A stretch of DNA of 64,000 nucleotides from Rotaria socialis (GCA_905331475.1 CAJNYU010003062.1:1-64000), one strand, 5' to 3'; counted from the first letter of the stretch, positions 50,748-64,000 are shown. Program-made: numbers and translations. Notes: generated by a model not told the origin, from the letters alone.

Positions 50748-53700
50748 AAACAACAACAATACTTGAAAATCATTTTTTGTGATGATTTGAAAAAGAAAAT
50801 GTATTCATGTACATTAAAGATAAAACATTTTTCTATTTATGATAAGAACTCGCATGTATAATGCGAAATACTAATCACAATGAAGAAAATTTCATTTCAA
50901 TATTTAACGTGTAATCGAAGTAACAGAATAGTGACATTCATTGAAGACAATGGAATACATTTTTTGAATTTTACTGGAAGTTGTACGAATTTAAAGATTT
51001 AGAATTCATGTTTCATTGTAGGTTTTTAAAATAATATTTCATTCGTTAGTTTTACAATATTCATTATCAAGATATTTTATCTTTTTCTTTCTTTGCATAT
51101 CGACCATTAAAATATTATTTAAAGACTGACAATTAACATAAAGGAAGTATTTTTTATTTGGTCAAAAATGTTACACTGGTTTAGTTATGAGAAACAGAAA
51201 ATCATAAGATTCAAGAGCCGATACAGTTTTCAAAAAGATAATTATTTACTAGAATTATTGAGTGTTTGAATCAATATCTAAATTATATCTATACATTTTT
51301 TAATTTTCAAACAAGAAAAAATTTCAAAATGTTCTGTTAAAGTTCTATATTCGTTTTGTTTTTGAAATAACATTATAAAACACAATATTCAACGAGACTT
51401 GTTGATTTTGTTTTCATTACCACGAGAGAAATGTGATCAGAAATAGTCAACTAAAGTCATAAAATATATTAGTAAAGCACATATAACTAAAATCTTCTAC
51501 AACTTATTTGAATTTAGAAAAAAAGATTTTAATAGAAAAAGATTTTTTTCTAATCTTTTTGTCTACACTTCGTATCACAGAGATAGAGAGCAATATCTCA
51601 GTCAATAAAAGGAAATATTACGACTGTTTTACACTGTTTGATACTAACAATATTAACGACGTCATCTTATTCTATGAATGATTTTTCATAACAACAGATT
51701 ATATGCCAATAGTTAAAGTGTAATGTGAAATAGGATTCATGAGAGATTTTCTGTCTACTATATTAATATGAAACTCTGCTACAGTTTTACAAGATCTCAA
51801 TTAAAATTTCTAATAAAATCATTGGTTATTCAGTCATTTGTAATCTAAGATGTGGAAAGTTTTCCTAATAACTTTCGTTTGGAGATTTTTTTCTTATCTA
51901 CGAAAAACTTTTCCAATGAAATTCTTTTATATACTCTTGCATTAACTGTTTCATTCTTTCTAGTAAACAGAAAAAAAATGCATGTGATCGAACTGATCCA
52001 ATCTAAGAAGTATAAAACCACTTTAGAAACGACCGAAAAAAATTCTATGTCCGAGATATATTGTTTATGATCGTTAATTATCCGCGACTGACGCTAAATT
52101 GTTCAAGAACAATAATTCATTTAGGTATAATTCAGTAAAACTACCTTGAATTGAATCATCAACTTGATCAAATAAAAATGATGTTTACCCGAAGAATAAT
52201 CAGTACCTTGGATAAATCTTCGGTTTTCGAACATGGAAATATTTTATGCAAAGGCGTATTATTCTCTCAAGTTCAAAAGAAAGAACTGTTTTGTTTCTTA
52301 ATTAAGATGTTCGTTAAGAAGACTATTCAGCAAAATTAAAAATGCAATCAACTCGATTTTATGCTAAAAAAATTTTTTAAATTCATAAACACAGTATTTG
52401 CCAAAGAAATTTGTTAGTTTTATCATTACAATCAATGCTTTTCGAACGTTTTCTATTTAGATTTCTGCTCTCTCTTTCGAAAAAAAAATTTCAATCAGAA
52501 ACAATAAAAATCTAAAAGAGATACTGAGAAAATATATAGAGATTCATTTATATTATCAAATTCATTAGATGACACAGGATGATGCATACATAAATCAAAA
52601 TTCAAGTCATTCCAATTATTCACTCAGAATAACTGCAGGCTAAAATAAAACTTAAGATACAGTAGCACAACTTCTTCGAAAAAATATTTAAAAATAATAT
52701 AACCAAAGAAAAGTATTCTGAATCGTTAAACAAATAGTTCAAACATACTTTTCGAAATATATTTTTGTATTGATTTTTTTTAATTTCTGTATTTTTACGA
52801 ATCAACGAAGTGACATGGGAGTAATGCTTATTAAGCAAGTAAACATTTTGATAAATTGTAGGATTATTTTATCATTTTATTTATGTCTCATCATCTACCT
52901 TACAGTTTTACGGCTATTTACTAGAACAATCTAGTAGAATATGTATAATTTGAATAAAATCTGTTTCTATACTAATGAATAATATATATTTAATCGATGG
53001 TAATACTCTTTTATGTTATTAGCAAATGACAATTCTATGATAATTACTATAGAAATATGCAAACTGTAAAAATTCTACTATATTACTAACTTAAAAGTTA
53101 ATCTATGCATAAATATATTTATAATGTTACTAGTTTTTTGTAAGAGCTAATAATAAATTACATGAAAATTTTAAATAGTTTGAATAGAACACGAGTATAT
53201 CATGAAATTCAGTATTGCTAAGATTTGTCTAATCGGTTTGATTGTACACAATACTAAATATTATTTATGTATTCATTTGAAGAACTACTAGAATTTTTGT
53301 TCAGTTTTTACATATTTTTCAATGTTTAGCCTACAGAAAATGAAGTTTTGTAGCTTCTAGTATTGAATAAACTTTCAAAATGCAATGAAAAATCAATAAC
53401 CGGATATCACAGTAGTCGATAGAAATAAAATGCCAAGAAACATAGTTAACGATGAATAAAGATAAGCCCAGTAGGTGCCAACTGAACCTATGCGTGATAA
53501 GCATACTTAGTATCGAATTGAATTTATTCGAAGCAATAAAAATAGCAGATTTATTTCTTATCAAAAAAGAAATCACTCTTGAGAATGAAAACTAAAGTAT
53601 ATTGATTGATGAATATTACTGAACATAATCATGTCAAACTATGAAGATTATCAACGACATGTCGACCTTCGTCAATTTCTTAATTACGATTGAACTATTC

Positions 53701-56072
53701 GATTGACAACTATCCGAACGGTGATTGTGGTGATAATAAATGAAATGCAATATATACACAAGATAATTCATCGATGCTGAGAAAGTTTCTTTTTATGCGA
53801 TTTAATATACACGATCTTAAATGAAATTCTTATTCACAGCAAATAGATCAATGGTAATCATATCAATATAATCTTTATTCATTTAGAGCAACAGACTTTT
53901 GTTAGGAAACATTAGAAGATAATAACAGTGACATGTGCTTACCAGCTGACTTCTATCTCATTAATTCATATTGATTAATAAATTTTATTGATCTACGTAA
54001 CGAAAAAGATTAATTTAGATTTTAGATATGAAAACACACAATGACAAATTTGCTTGTATTGATTTTTCCAAGAACTTATTGAAATAGATTTCCATAGTAT
54101 TAAACATTAATATGAAAAATAGAAATGTGGCAATTCTAGGTTAAAGTCGACATATGTATTGGTTTTTCTATCAGAATAAATATTATGCCAACAATTTACA
54201 TAAATTAATCGGTTCGATCGATCATTAATTGCTTGATAATAACAAGAGAGTATTATAAACCATGTAGAACAATCGACAAAGAAGAAAATCAGTTAAAATT
54301 ACACATTTCAATTCGTATTGGATAAAAAGGACAAAAAGATGCTGTCAGTCTATTCCTAAAGTATAATAACTTGAGGGGAATAATATTTGATAATACGTAT
54401 CTGAGAAAAGGTTTTAACCAAGTATGTGTAAGTCATCAATGATGAAGGTTATTACTTTCTTGAGGATCATATATGATATTGTTGACATACCTAACATTTA
54501 GAGCTGTTATCATGTCATCTGTAAAAAGCAGCATACGCGGTATCATCTTCTTGGTTGATCCTTGTGGCAACTATAATAATATCGACAGAACAGGTATAAT
54601 ATGGCAATGACGATCATTGCATTCCTTAACTCAGATTGATCAGAAAGAGAGAGAGAGGCGAGAAGAAAGAAAAAGAACATAAGATATTACACTATCAATA
54701 TACAAACAAATATTTAGTCTATGCTTTATCGGAATACATAGCTAGATCTTTCTTCTTTCTTTCTTCTCAATACTCAGCCCCTATGTTGAGAGAAGACGAG
54801 AAAAGAAAAGAAAAAAAGAACCCTTTTCTCCTTCTCTTCTCATTCAGTCTCTGTGCGTATAATCGTTGGCGTTTTTGGCCAACACACAGAAATACAACAT
54901 CGAGTCGTTTCACAAGCACCCACTTCTTTTGTATGAGAATCGATATTTATTGCAATCTTTAAGAAGATAAAGAAGAAATGAGTTATTTCATTGCCAATTG
55001 CTGTTTAAAATTAAATGCTTTTGCTTGTGGTTCAAATGAATCCTCATCATCATTGGGCAAGAAAAGGAGAAAGTTGAAGACACACGTAAGTTTCATTTCT
55101 AGTTTCTCAAGGGAAATTTCAACATAGACACAAAAAGAAAAGTTACAATAACTGATCATGATTAAATCACACGAGACGATTGATGATCTGTTTTGTAACA
55201 TGAAACATCGAATGTAAAAAGAAAGACTTCTTCAACGATCGACAGATATTGATTGAGAATCGTTTCCCAATAGATTCTTGATCATGAATTATGAGAAAAT
55301 TTTAGTAAAACTAAAAGAGAAGTTCTATTATAAAGTGAGTTTAACAAAGGAATGTCTGATTATAGAATCGAAATGAAATAGCTTCGAGGAAGTTAATTGA
55401 GCTTGCACAAAAGGAGGAATATGAACAATGACTTCGTAAGCTCATGTAAACATCTCCACACACACACGTCCGTATTTGCCTGAGGACATGATATGGTGAT
55501 GGTAGGATGCCATTAAGTGCCTTATGTGTGAACGTGCAAGAGAAAGAATAATAATTATGTCATGTTCGTCGACGTAAGGCGGAATGCTGTTAATCGACCA
55601 TGTATGTTGTACGCTTCACTAAGTTTTCCTCTTTTCTTAGTCTTAAGATCAATTTGATGATCAATCTAATGCAAAACTTGTCATTATTCTCGAATTAATT
55701 TTTATCTACATCCGTTATGTTAATTGTATTAGTTTCATCTCTTTATTTTTTCTGACAACCGAAAGTGACAGGGGAATGTAACGAGAATAAGAGAAAAAAA
55801 GAACCGTTTGACACTAATTCTTATATATCCTTTGAGATAATCCAATAAATTAAGTTCTTTTTCTAATTAGCAATAGAAATTACAATTATTTGATCCATCG
55901 TCAACTTACAGTGTTGTCAGGATAAAAAAAAACGCTTCCGTACGTGTGATGTTTATATACGATTCCTAGCACATACAATAGTGTTAGTTTCTTTCGTTCT
56001 TATTAAGACATGTTTTTTTTTACGATTGATTGTGACATTTCTTGTTTTATTCTTTGTTCATCAATTGTTTAG
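50748..56072. other. 5.3-kb intergenic stretch
   Basis: No gene recognised. The start exon of the PDZ gene may lie here: ATGAACAATGACTTC|GTAAGC at 55421-55435 is phase-compatible with the exon at 56073, giving MNNDF-QHGIV, but nothing else supports it. Frames in 54636-54962 are low-complexity GAGA/AAAG sequence. Confidence 0.35.
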
Positions 56073-58663
56073 CAACATGGTATTGTGAACAATGCTAGTA
56101 CAAATAGCAAAGTCATTAATCGTACTGAACCGACTCCGATCAGATCCCATCATCAACACTATGTCAATGTCACATATCTAAATCACACTATTCAACAACA
56201 GAACAGGTAAATGTGTACCTATGGCTTTACGAATGAAAAGATCAGGAGGTCATAGAAAGCATTATTGGACAGGACAAAATAGCCTTGACAAATATAGGAA
56301 AGAGAGAAAATGTAACTTCGTTTTTGCTCGAAAATGATTTTAATAGATGTGAACTTGCTTTTTTTTCTTCTTTGATTATATTCATATTTAGAACTATGAA
56401 ATCCTATGCATTTCATTCTTCTTTTTTTTTCATTTGACTATTAAGTAAAGAATAAACGAAAGCTATCGATATAAAATTGAATACTCTTTAGTTAGTGTGC
56501 TTCTTAGCTTAAAATCAAAGTCAATCTTTTCTAATTAATGCAATAAAATAGATATTTAACTTTTTTAAAACAACTGTAACTCTATGGTTGATTTCTGACA
56601 TCTGGTCGTTATCCTGTATTATATTCAATAGTGACATTCTCTTGGCTCCCACAGAGATTTGATATTTTCTACGATGAATACCGATGATTGTATCGTCAAT
56701 ATTTATCAAACAAATGTATTTTCCTTCGAGCCTATTTCAGCGTTGTTTCATGTCACAAATAAAATTTATCGTAAATTATTTTCTATTTCAGTATAAACAA
56801 ATCTTCTCCATGCAAAACTAATAATTCAAAACAAACGAATAAATATTCTTATGAATGTTCATTGAATTCTTTTATTAGCCATCGTTTATCCCAACGATCT
56901 TCTTCTATATTAAGTAACGGTATTTTAATAAAAGTAAGTGTATTTCTTTTCTTCTTTATATTGATCTATTTGATAGATTAAATGACAATAGAAAGAAAAA
57001 AGTCCAGACAAATTTCGATAACTAATCAAATCTTTTATGACCTGACGAGAGAAAAAAAACCCACCTGCTGAGCTTCTTTTCTCTTTGTATTATTTTCAAT
57101 CATTGAATAGCTATTCATTGGGTTTAACGACCTTGTATTGCTCTTGCGACCGGAAACCGATAGTCTTATTTTATTATAAAATAATGAACTAATCGCTTAT
57201 TTATGTAAATATTAACTATCAAAAAGTTATTTACATTTAAGAATATAACTCTTCGTCGAAATTATCCAAATGAAAGGTTAGGTTTAACTCTTTGTTATGG
57301 TATAACATCAAAGTCAACAACTAACATTTATATTCAACAAGTAGAGATCATTTTTCCAATTTTTTTCTCAATTAATGATGAATGAGTATTAAACAGGTTG
57401 ATGAAGAGAGTATCGCTGGTCATCAAGGTGAACTTCGAAGCGGTGATCAAATTATCAAAATAAACAATCATCGTGTTACAAGTCGAGACGAAGCAATTAA
57501 TCTTGTCAATGGTGCTTGTCGTATACTTTTACAAATAATTCGATTTGAAGTAAATTATACGCATGTGTGTATGTAATTATATAATATCAATATGATTCTT
57601 TTCTTTTTTCAATAGTTTCCAAATCAAAATTTTCCAATAATTCAATCAATACCGTTAACTGAAGATGATAGTGGTGTTACTCTTGCTTGTAATACTGATT
57701 TTGAAACTACAAATGATTGGATACATCAAGTAACAGTTTTCTATTGTTGTTATTGTTTTCTTTGTAATTTCACTTAGAAAAAATCTTTTCTTCAGAGATC
57801 ATCCAATGAATGTAATAATCTATTGAAGAGTTGTATAAGTTTATCGGCATCTCCACTAAATTATTGTTCGAATTGTCGTCGTATTCAATCGTATTCTCGC
57901 CAATTTCAATATCGTCGTTGTTTATCATTAAATGATATAAGACCATGTTCCTTAATAACAGAAAAAATCGATCAAACAAAGTTGTTCATTCGTTCTCAAA
58001 GTCTTATTGGAATAACAACAGATAATGAACAAGTAATTCTTAAGCCACTTCCATTTCATCATCAACAAGAAAGTTCAATAAGTAAAAAACAAAAGCGTTT
58101 TTTTTCTTCTTTTCTTCTTTATTTTGTTGATCTTTCTAAAAGAATATCCAGATGATAGCGACAGTGGTTTAGTATGTGGCCGATCTCAATCCAAAGATTC
58201 TCATCGTTTTCGACATAATCGAAATCCGTTAACATTAAAATATTTTCGGCGTCGTTATCGTGAACAGTATTTAAAAGAACAATATCAAACAACCGATGAT
58301 GAGCCAATGAGTGAATTAAAACAAGGTCGATATTGGACAAGACAACAAAGAAAAGAACATTTAGCAAAAGCAAAACAATATCGACAACGAGCTAAATTTT
58401 TTCAACAATCTTCAATAACTCCTTGTTCAGATTCGGCAACAGAAGATTTCAACTTGTTAAATAGAATTTTTCTTAGAGAAAATCTACAGGAATTAAAACA
58501 GATGCCTCATTTAGCTTATAAATATGGACAGGAATCATCAATTGAGAAAGATAGATTAAAACGAATGATTCAACAGCATTATTTTAATAGAATTAGATCT
58601 CAATCAACTACAACGGTATCGATTTCTAGCACTATTGATCAATCTTCACTGGTTATTCTTTGA
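56073..58663 (+). CDS. PDZ-domain protein of the PDZRN3/PDZRN4/PDZD4 family, 5' end missing
   Basis: Exons 56073-56206, 56792-56933, 57242-57340, 57397-57549, 57616-57729, 57796-58081 and 58143-58663 give 482 residues. One PDZ domain runs from NITLRRNYPNERLGLTLCYG to INLVNGACRILLQIIRFE (with the signature LRSGDQIIKINNHRVTSRDE). Acidic EDDSGV follows, as in PDZRN3. The C-terminal block TTDDEPMSELKQGRYWTRQQ, then RKEHLAKAKQYRQRAKFF, matches the [22 protein letters not shown] region peculiar to this family. Human PDZRN3/4 are RING ubiquitin ligases at muscle and synaptic sites; PDZD4 lacks the RING. No RING or first PDZ is visible here, so this resembles PDZD4 or the 5' exons were not found. The tail ends SSLVIL, not a class I PDZ ligand. 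Confidence 0.82.
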
Positions 58664-60202
58664 ATCTTTTTTTGTTTGTTGTATTTAATGAATAGAAAAA
58701 GAGAATTATTTATTTCATGTTTACTAATTATTTTCAATTCATGATAAATTGAAACAAGTTCTAATATGATTGTAGTTCAGAAAAAACTTTTTCTTTTTTG
58801 CTAAATTGTTTATTAGCTCAAATTTTTATTCGTCCAATCTTACTCAGTCTATTTATCGGTGTAGCATGAATATCTTTGAACTGAAATTCAAAATTATCAT
58901 CCATACTTTAGAATTATAGAAAAACAAAATGCTAGGGAAATGACTGCAATAAACACCAATGAACTTGAAAGATAGTGTATTCTATTGAGTTATACGGCAC
59001 AACGCAATAGTTACATTTTACTAACTAATAATAATACTAGCAATCAAGGATCTATGAAAATCGTTCCAAATCCATACGAATGAACAAAGAATAGAATACC
59101 ACAGTATTGCAAAGCAAAAATTTGAATAATTACGTATAGAAATAAGAAAGGTATATAAAATTTGATACAAGCAATGTTGTTTACGTTTCATGAATATCAG
59201 ACTGAATATTAAAGTACCTAGTATGATGCACATTATAAATTCGAATAACATACTGGCAGTTTTCTCTTTTTCTCATCAACCAACGGTTACTCAGCGTTTG
59301 TCTTCTGAATGAAGATCAATTAGAATAAAACAATAAAATTATTCAAGTTTCATTTGAAATGAGAGTACTTATCAAAAAGATATATGCAGATTAATACTAA
59401 AACAGAACATATGTAAGATGAAATATATCAATGAAATCATCAAGTTTTATTTCGTAATTTTAATCACAAGGAATCAGAAATTTTAAAAATCTGTTCTTTC
59501 TACTATTTCTATTCTCTATTAATTAATTAATTAACTTTTCTTCAAACAATGTACATTGTTTGATATTATATTCATGGCTTAATCTGAGGTTGATTTCAAT
59601 TATCATACTATATCAAAAATTATTCGCAATCATCGAAAAAAATCATACTTGAACAAACGAAGCCCAGCAAAATAATAAATAGAACTTCAGTAAAATTACT
59701 TTCAAAATAAATTATTTCTTTCGAAACGGGTCTTGTAAAATTTCAACTATATCGTTGTTTTAAGATTAACTCGATGGAAATATTAATCAGCTGTCTACTA
59801 AAAAGACAGATTAATAAGATAAAAAATAAAATAAAATAAAATAAACAATAGTAAATCTTCGAGTCCAATAGATGTAGTCTATGTTTTGTTAAAAATTTAT
59901 GCAAAGTCTTTTAAATGAAATTTTATTTGAGTTGAAGCTGATTCAATCGAAAATATCGACAATTACTACCTGTACTGGTCTCATTCAAAAGAGAATTCAT
60001 ATAGTAAAAATCGATTCTATTAGATTTCACGTTGATCGAGTGTATTAGTTGAGCTAAATGAAGTAGTTGTTAAGAATATTGTTAATAATAGATGATTATT
60101 TCTCAGTATAATCCATATATACTTTCTTGTTCAATTCTATGATGATCAATGAAAAATTGCCGACAGATTCATATTTATTATCACTGATAAAAAAAAACTT
60201 AT
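58664..60202. other. intergenic stretch, nothing recognised
   Basis: No gene or paired repeat was recognised. A palindrome TTAATTAATTAATTAA lies near 59518, and AAAATAAAATAAAATAAAAT near 59822. Confidence 0.4.
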
Positions 60203-60510
60203 CAGTGACGCAGCCAGGATTTTTAAGTAGGTGGCAATTTACCAGCTAAATTATTTTTAGTGGGTGGCAATAGTGGGCAATTAAGAACTCTAGTTAGCAA
60301 TAACGTTTGTTTTTAAATATCTGTATTATAGAAGTCGTTATTTACTGGAAGAGATTGAAAATTGATTTTTGTAAATCACTTGATTAAATCTCATCAAGAG
60401 AAAAATGCATTGAAATAAAACACTCTTTAAATTTTTAAATGTACACAGGTTTTAATCTTCTTTTTAATGTGGGCAATTGCCCAATTGCTAACCTACTGGC
60501 TACGCCACTG
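60203..60510. mobile_element. 308-bp hAT-like MITE
   Basis: The left terminus CAGTGACGCAGCCAGG and the right terminus CTGGCTACGCCACTG form inverted repeats of the CAGTGGCGTAGCCAGG type known from hAT elements. TAGGTGGCAATT and the reverse complement of AATTGCCCAATTGCTAACCTA extend the similarity inward. Flanks AAACTTAT and TCTCTTAT share only the last five bases, so the 8-bp duplication is uncertain. No coding capacity. Confidence 0.65.
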
Positions 60511-61162
60511 TCTCTTATACTGATTGATGTCACAAATATTAATCTATTATATACAAAAATGATATATCATACTAGCATTCTGATGATTATAGAAAATTGA
60601 AGACATCAATGTTTCTAGAACACTTGTCAATTGAAATTTGAGAAACAATTTAACAGTTCGTATTTTTATAAGTTTACTTGCAGTAATCTCCTGAGATTCG
60701 TTGAAGTCTTCATTAGTGTCTGAGTAAGCATTTGCAAACTTGCCCGGATGCAAAAAAAAACGTTTGAACAATTTTCCATTGGCTATTCAATAAAAATCTT
60801 AGAGATAATCTCTAATTGAGTATTGAATATGAATGAATACATAAATAAAAGTTTCCGTGAATATTAAATTATTCATACGTTTCTGCAACACACTAGGGAG
60901 AAAGTATATTTCTAATGTATTCAAATACAATGTAATCTGTAAGAAATGTGACACTTATTCACAAAGAATATTAAACCAGAATATTCATTCTTCTATCAAT
61001 AAATCATTTAATTGTTAATGAAAGCCGATAAATAAACAAAGGTAGTATCCATTTTTCTTCTGTTATTATTTGATTTTCATACTAGATCAATATTTTGCAT
61101 TTAAAGACCCTTGTTGATTTTGAATATTATCTGCACAACAACGACAATAGACGTTTTCTTCT
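60511..61162. other. short intergenic stretch
   Basis: No gene recognised; AT-rich. Confidence 0.4.
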
Positions 61163-61481
61163 CCCTAGCCGAACTTTTTTTTGCGAGCGCATGCAGTTCT
61201 TGAGGCAAGACATGAACCCTATCGATGAGCTCAAGTTCTTAAACTTCTTGTTCATGCGCTTGAATTTTTATCTAAGCGTTTCTGTTATTAAAGAACTTTT
61301 TCAACTTTCTTTTCCATTTTCCATTCACAATAATTCAACTTTTAATAAAAAAATTATAGTTGCTTTTTTTTGTAACTCAGGCAAACATTGAAGCGCTTGT
61401 CTTGAGCAAGAGAGTCATGCGCTATGGACACATCTTGAGCTTAAGTCTTGCAAGCGTATGAATAAAAAAGTTCGACTAGGG
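61163..61481. mobile_element. 319-bp inverted-repeat element upstream of eRF3
   Basis: The left end CCCTAGCCGAACTTTTTT and the right end AAAAAAGTTCGACTAGGG are inverted with one mismatch. Further inner similarity involves GCGAGCGCATGCAG and CTTGCAAGCGTATG, with repeated TTGAGC/GCTCAA motifs. TA occurs at matching positions in both ends (CCC-TA and TA-GGG), so the target duplication could be TA or lie further out. It ends 258 bases before the eRF3 start codon. Confidence 0.65.
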
Positions 61482-61738
61482 CTAGTTTACTGATTATCAA
61501 AATGAAAGAAAACGCGCCATCTATCGAAGCCGTGAAAACAAGAAAGAGACAAATAATTTTAATCATGTATATATTACAAATGGCTATTTCCTATAAGCCA
61601 ACAAGCAAGCAAGAATGAATCATTAGTAATTCTTACATTATTCTGTTTCTTTCGCAACAAAGTATTACTAGTCTTTCGAAATTTCTACAAATATAAAAAG
61701 TATAGCTCAGTAGAAAGATCGCAAGCTAAGATTCGAAA

Positions 61739-63553
61739 ATGGCCGAGCCCCCAACTAATTGGGATCAATCAGAAGAAGAAAACTCTTCGTTATCCTCAGC
61801 TACTAACAAACTCGGAGCTTTAAATGTGAATGCTATGGAATTTGTACCGTGTTTTGGTTCTGGATTTTCACAAGCTCCAACGATTACTCAACCAGTAGTC
61901 TCGACAACTTCACTGTTAACATCTGGCGTGATTCGCAATACCACTGAAGATGAAAAGAAACAAGCAGAAGTTATACAAACAGATAAATTCAATATTCAAC
62001 AACAACAAGTAAAAGAACCAACTACTACTGTAGAACCAATAGAACTCGATGATGTTACTGATGAAGATAGAGAAAGTTAGACAATTTTCATTTTTGTTAT
62101 GCAGATTATATAAATATATATATATAAATATAGGAGTAATTGATGAAACAACGACGGTATCAACATCAATAACAACAGCAACAACGAATAAAACGAATGC
62201 TGCTAGTGCATCAGTAGTTCCAAAAGAGAAAAAAAATGTTGTCAAACGAGATATTGTACGAAAAAAGGAGCCTCTCAATATTATCTTTTGTGGTCATGTC
62301 GATGCAGGGAAATCAACAATTGGTGGACAACTTATGTATAGCTTCTAACAAATGGTAAATATGATTTAATTTGCATCTTTTTTTCGAAGGTTTTTAACAA
62401 GACAAGTTGATAAACGAACATTAGAAAAATATCGAAATGAAGCTCGCGAAAAATCTCGTGAATCTTGGTATTTATCGTGGGCATTAGATACAAATGAAGA
62501 AGAACGAGATAGAGGAATAACAGTTGAAGTTGGCCGAGCTTGGTTTGAAACTGAAAAAAAACATTTTATTATTCTTGATGCACCCGGTCATAAATGTTTT
62601 GTCCCAAATATGATTGGTGGAGCAGCACAATCGGATATTGCTATTCTTGTAATTATATTAGTCTTTCTAAGAAATATTTATTTAAATTAAAATACCAAAA
62701 AGATCTTTTATGGTTTTTTGTCTTTGCTTAGGTGATTTCAGCTCGTAAAGGAGAATTTGAAACAGGTTTTGAACGTGGTGGTCAAACACGTGAACATGCT
62801 ATGTTAGTTAAAACAGCTGGCGTTCGTTATTTAGTTGTTCTTATTAATAAAATGGATGATCCAACTGTTAATTGGGATCAAGCAAGATATGATGAAATTC
62901 GTGATAAACTTACACCTTATTTGAAAAAATGTGGTTTCAAACCAGGCGAAGATACTTATTTTATGCCTTGTAGTGGAATGACTGGAGCTTTACTAAACGA
63001 ACATCCTGGAGAAAAAATATTGCCTTGGTTTAAGTGAGTGTTCAATATAAAGATCAAAATAAAAAACAAAAATCATTTCTATTATTTAGAGGACCAACTT
63101 TTATTGAATATTTGGATAGTTTACCATCGTTTTATAGAAATATTGATGGTCCACTTCGTATGCCTATTGTTGAAAGATACAGAGTTTGTTTAAATTATTT
63201 GAAATAGTAAAACTACGATCAAATATTCAAATACATAGGAAATGGGTGTGATTGTTATGGGTAAAATTGAATCTGGTTGTTGTCGTACTGGTGATCGATG
63301 TTTGCTTATGCCAAATCGAACTCGTGTTGAAGTAACAAATATTTATTATGAAGATATCGAAACTGATTCGTGTGTGTGTGGAGAAAATGTGCGACTAAAA
63401 CTGAAAAATGTTGAAGAAGAAGTTAGTTTTTGTTATTTTTTATTAATTTAGGATTTGTTGTTTATGAATATTTTTTAGGAAATTTCTTCTGGATTTATTC
63501 TATGTGACATTGAACAAGAACCATGCGGTGTTGGAAGAGTATTCGATGCACAA
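61739..63553 (+). CDS. GSPT1: eukaryotic release factor eRF3 (GSPT), 3' end beyond window
   Basis: eRF3 is the GTPase that works with eRF1 to end translation in the cytoplasm. Exons 61739-62075, 62134-62335, 62390-62648, 62732-63033, 63090-63183, 63239-63421 and 63479-63553 make 484 codons without a stop. The acidic N-terminal region holds a PAM2-like motif (LNVNAMEFVPCF, residues about 29-40) for poly(A)-binding protein. The GTPase domain shows GHVDAGKS (P-loop), DTNEEERDRGITVEVGRAWF (switch I), DAPGHKCF (G3) and NKMD (G4). The joined codon at exons 2-3 gives GGQLMFLTRQVDKRT. EF-Tu domain 2 follows (ENVRLKLKNVEEEE..SGFILC). The last exon ends FDAQ|GTAAGT; domain 3 (about 120-130 residues) must lie past 64000. 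The 447 bases after it are intron. Confidence 0.95.
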
Positions 63554-64000
63554 GTAAGTAAAAATAATGCGTAATTTCTTCTTTTGTTTTTGTAAAATTA
63601 TATGACAAGAAAGAAATAGAAAATGAATCATTTGATAGATCAACTAAATCATATTCATTTTTACGGAATTGACTCGTGATGCACGATACCGTTTTGTTTC
63701 GTGCTCTTAGTCAATGTGCTAGCAATGTGGAAATTTACGAAGATTGAAGTTATGAAAAAAATGAATCATCTTGTAAATCATATCAACTAGCACATATATC
63801 AAGCGAGACAATCTTAAAGTATATTTGTTACTGACTACATAGATAAAAATTCAAATACTGAAGCATAGTTGTTAGATTTAATAAGAATGCATTGTAGAAT
63901 AGCTTTCACCAGACGGCAACTAGATTAAGATGAATGAAATTATCGCTATGCAGATTCTCAGACTGAAATCTTCACCATATAGTGTATATCAATAGAAGAT
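63554..64000 (+). other. eRF3 intron running off the right edge
   Basis: The donor GTAAGT begins at 63554 and no sequence coding the next expected eRF3 block was found before the window ends, so this is a long last-visible intron (at least 447 bases). Confidence 0.7.

Noticed and set aside
53440-53520. Possible tRNA-like GC-richer segment
   Set aside because: No A-box/B-box pair or cloverleaf could be drawn.
54636-54962. 108-codon plus frame
   Set aside because: Low-complexity Glu/Lys/Arg from GAGA/AAAG tracts, then unrelated sequence; no splice context.
62336-62350. Apparent stop codon in eRF3 after GGQLMYSF
   Set aside because: A donor at CTTAT|GTATAG joined to the exon at 62390 gives GGQLMFLTRQVDKRT, matching the family, so the stop is intronic.

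Overview
The window looks like nuclear DNA of a small invertebrate. It is very AT-rich, its genes are split by introns mostly 45-65 bases long with plain GT..AG ends, and 3' coding codons favour A/T. Gene content (TBC1D19, protein kinase N, a C4 nuclear receptor, a PDZRN/PDZD4-type PDZ protein, eRF3, a myosuppressin/FMRFamide-type GPCR) is metazoan. Compact introns, low GC and many small cut-and-paste DNA transposons fit a bdelloid rotifer best; that assignment is inference. There are no bacterial-style operons, CRISPR arrays or rRNA, and I saw no convincing tRNA.

Layout. 1-9.4 kb: AT-rich and gene-poor, with a probable 84-aa two-exon membrane protein, two TA-flanked foldback elements, and a one-base gap at 4180 that joins duplicated contig ends. 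9.5-12.6 kb: a prolyl oligopeptidase (PREP) pseudogene split by a hAT element with a perfect 8-bp target duplication. 13.5-15.3 kb (minus): an unknown gene with an N-terminal RGG/RS-like 7-residue repeat and a tandemly duplicated exon pair; its N-terminal exon holds the second one-base gap, beside an inverted duplicate. 16.4-20.5 kb: three hAT-like elements. 20.6-24.5 kb: TBC1D19 with one surplus A. 26.8-28.0 kb: peptide GPCR. 28.1-28.5 kb: a TA-flanked MITE. 29.7-33.9 kb: an unrecognised 307-aa gene whose fourth intron has grown to about 3 kb around a 1.25-kb near-perfect inverted repeat. 36.0-36.4 kb (minus): a 75-aa membrane protein. 41.2-46.7 kb: protein kinase N, 17 exons. 49.5-50.7 kb: nuclear receptor. 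56.1-58.7 kb: PDZ protein. 60.2-61.5 kb: two small inverted-repeat elements. 61.7 kb to the right edge: eRF3, cut off before its last exons.

The genes do not form a pathway; they are unrelated housekeeping and signalling genes. For TBC1D19, PKN, the GPCR, the nuclear receptor, eRF3 and the 307-aa gene I rebuilt exons by hand and checked that phases join and lengths add up; only TBC1D19 is off, by one base. The most distinctive theme is the variety of transposon derivatives: hAT relatives with 8-bp duplications and Tc1/mariner-like foldbacks flanked by TA, several inside or close to genes.
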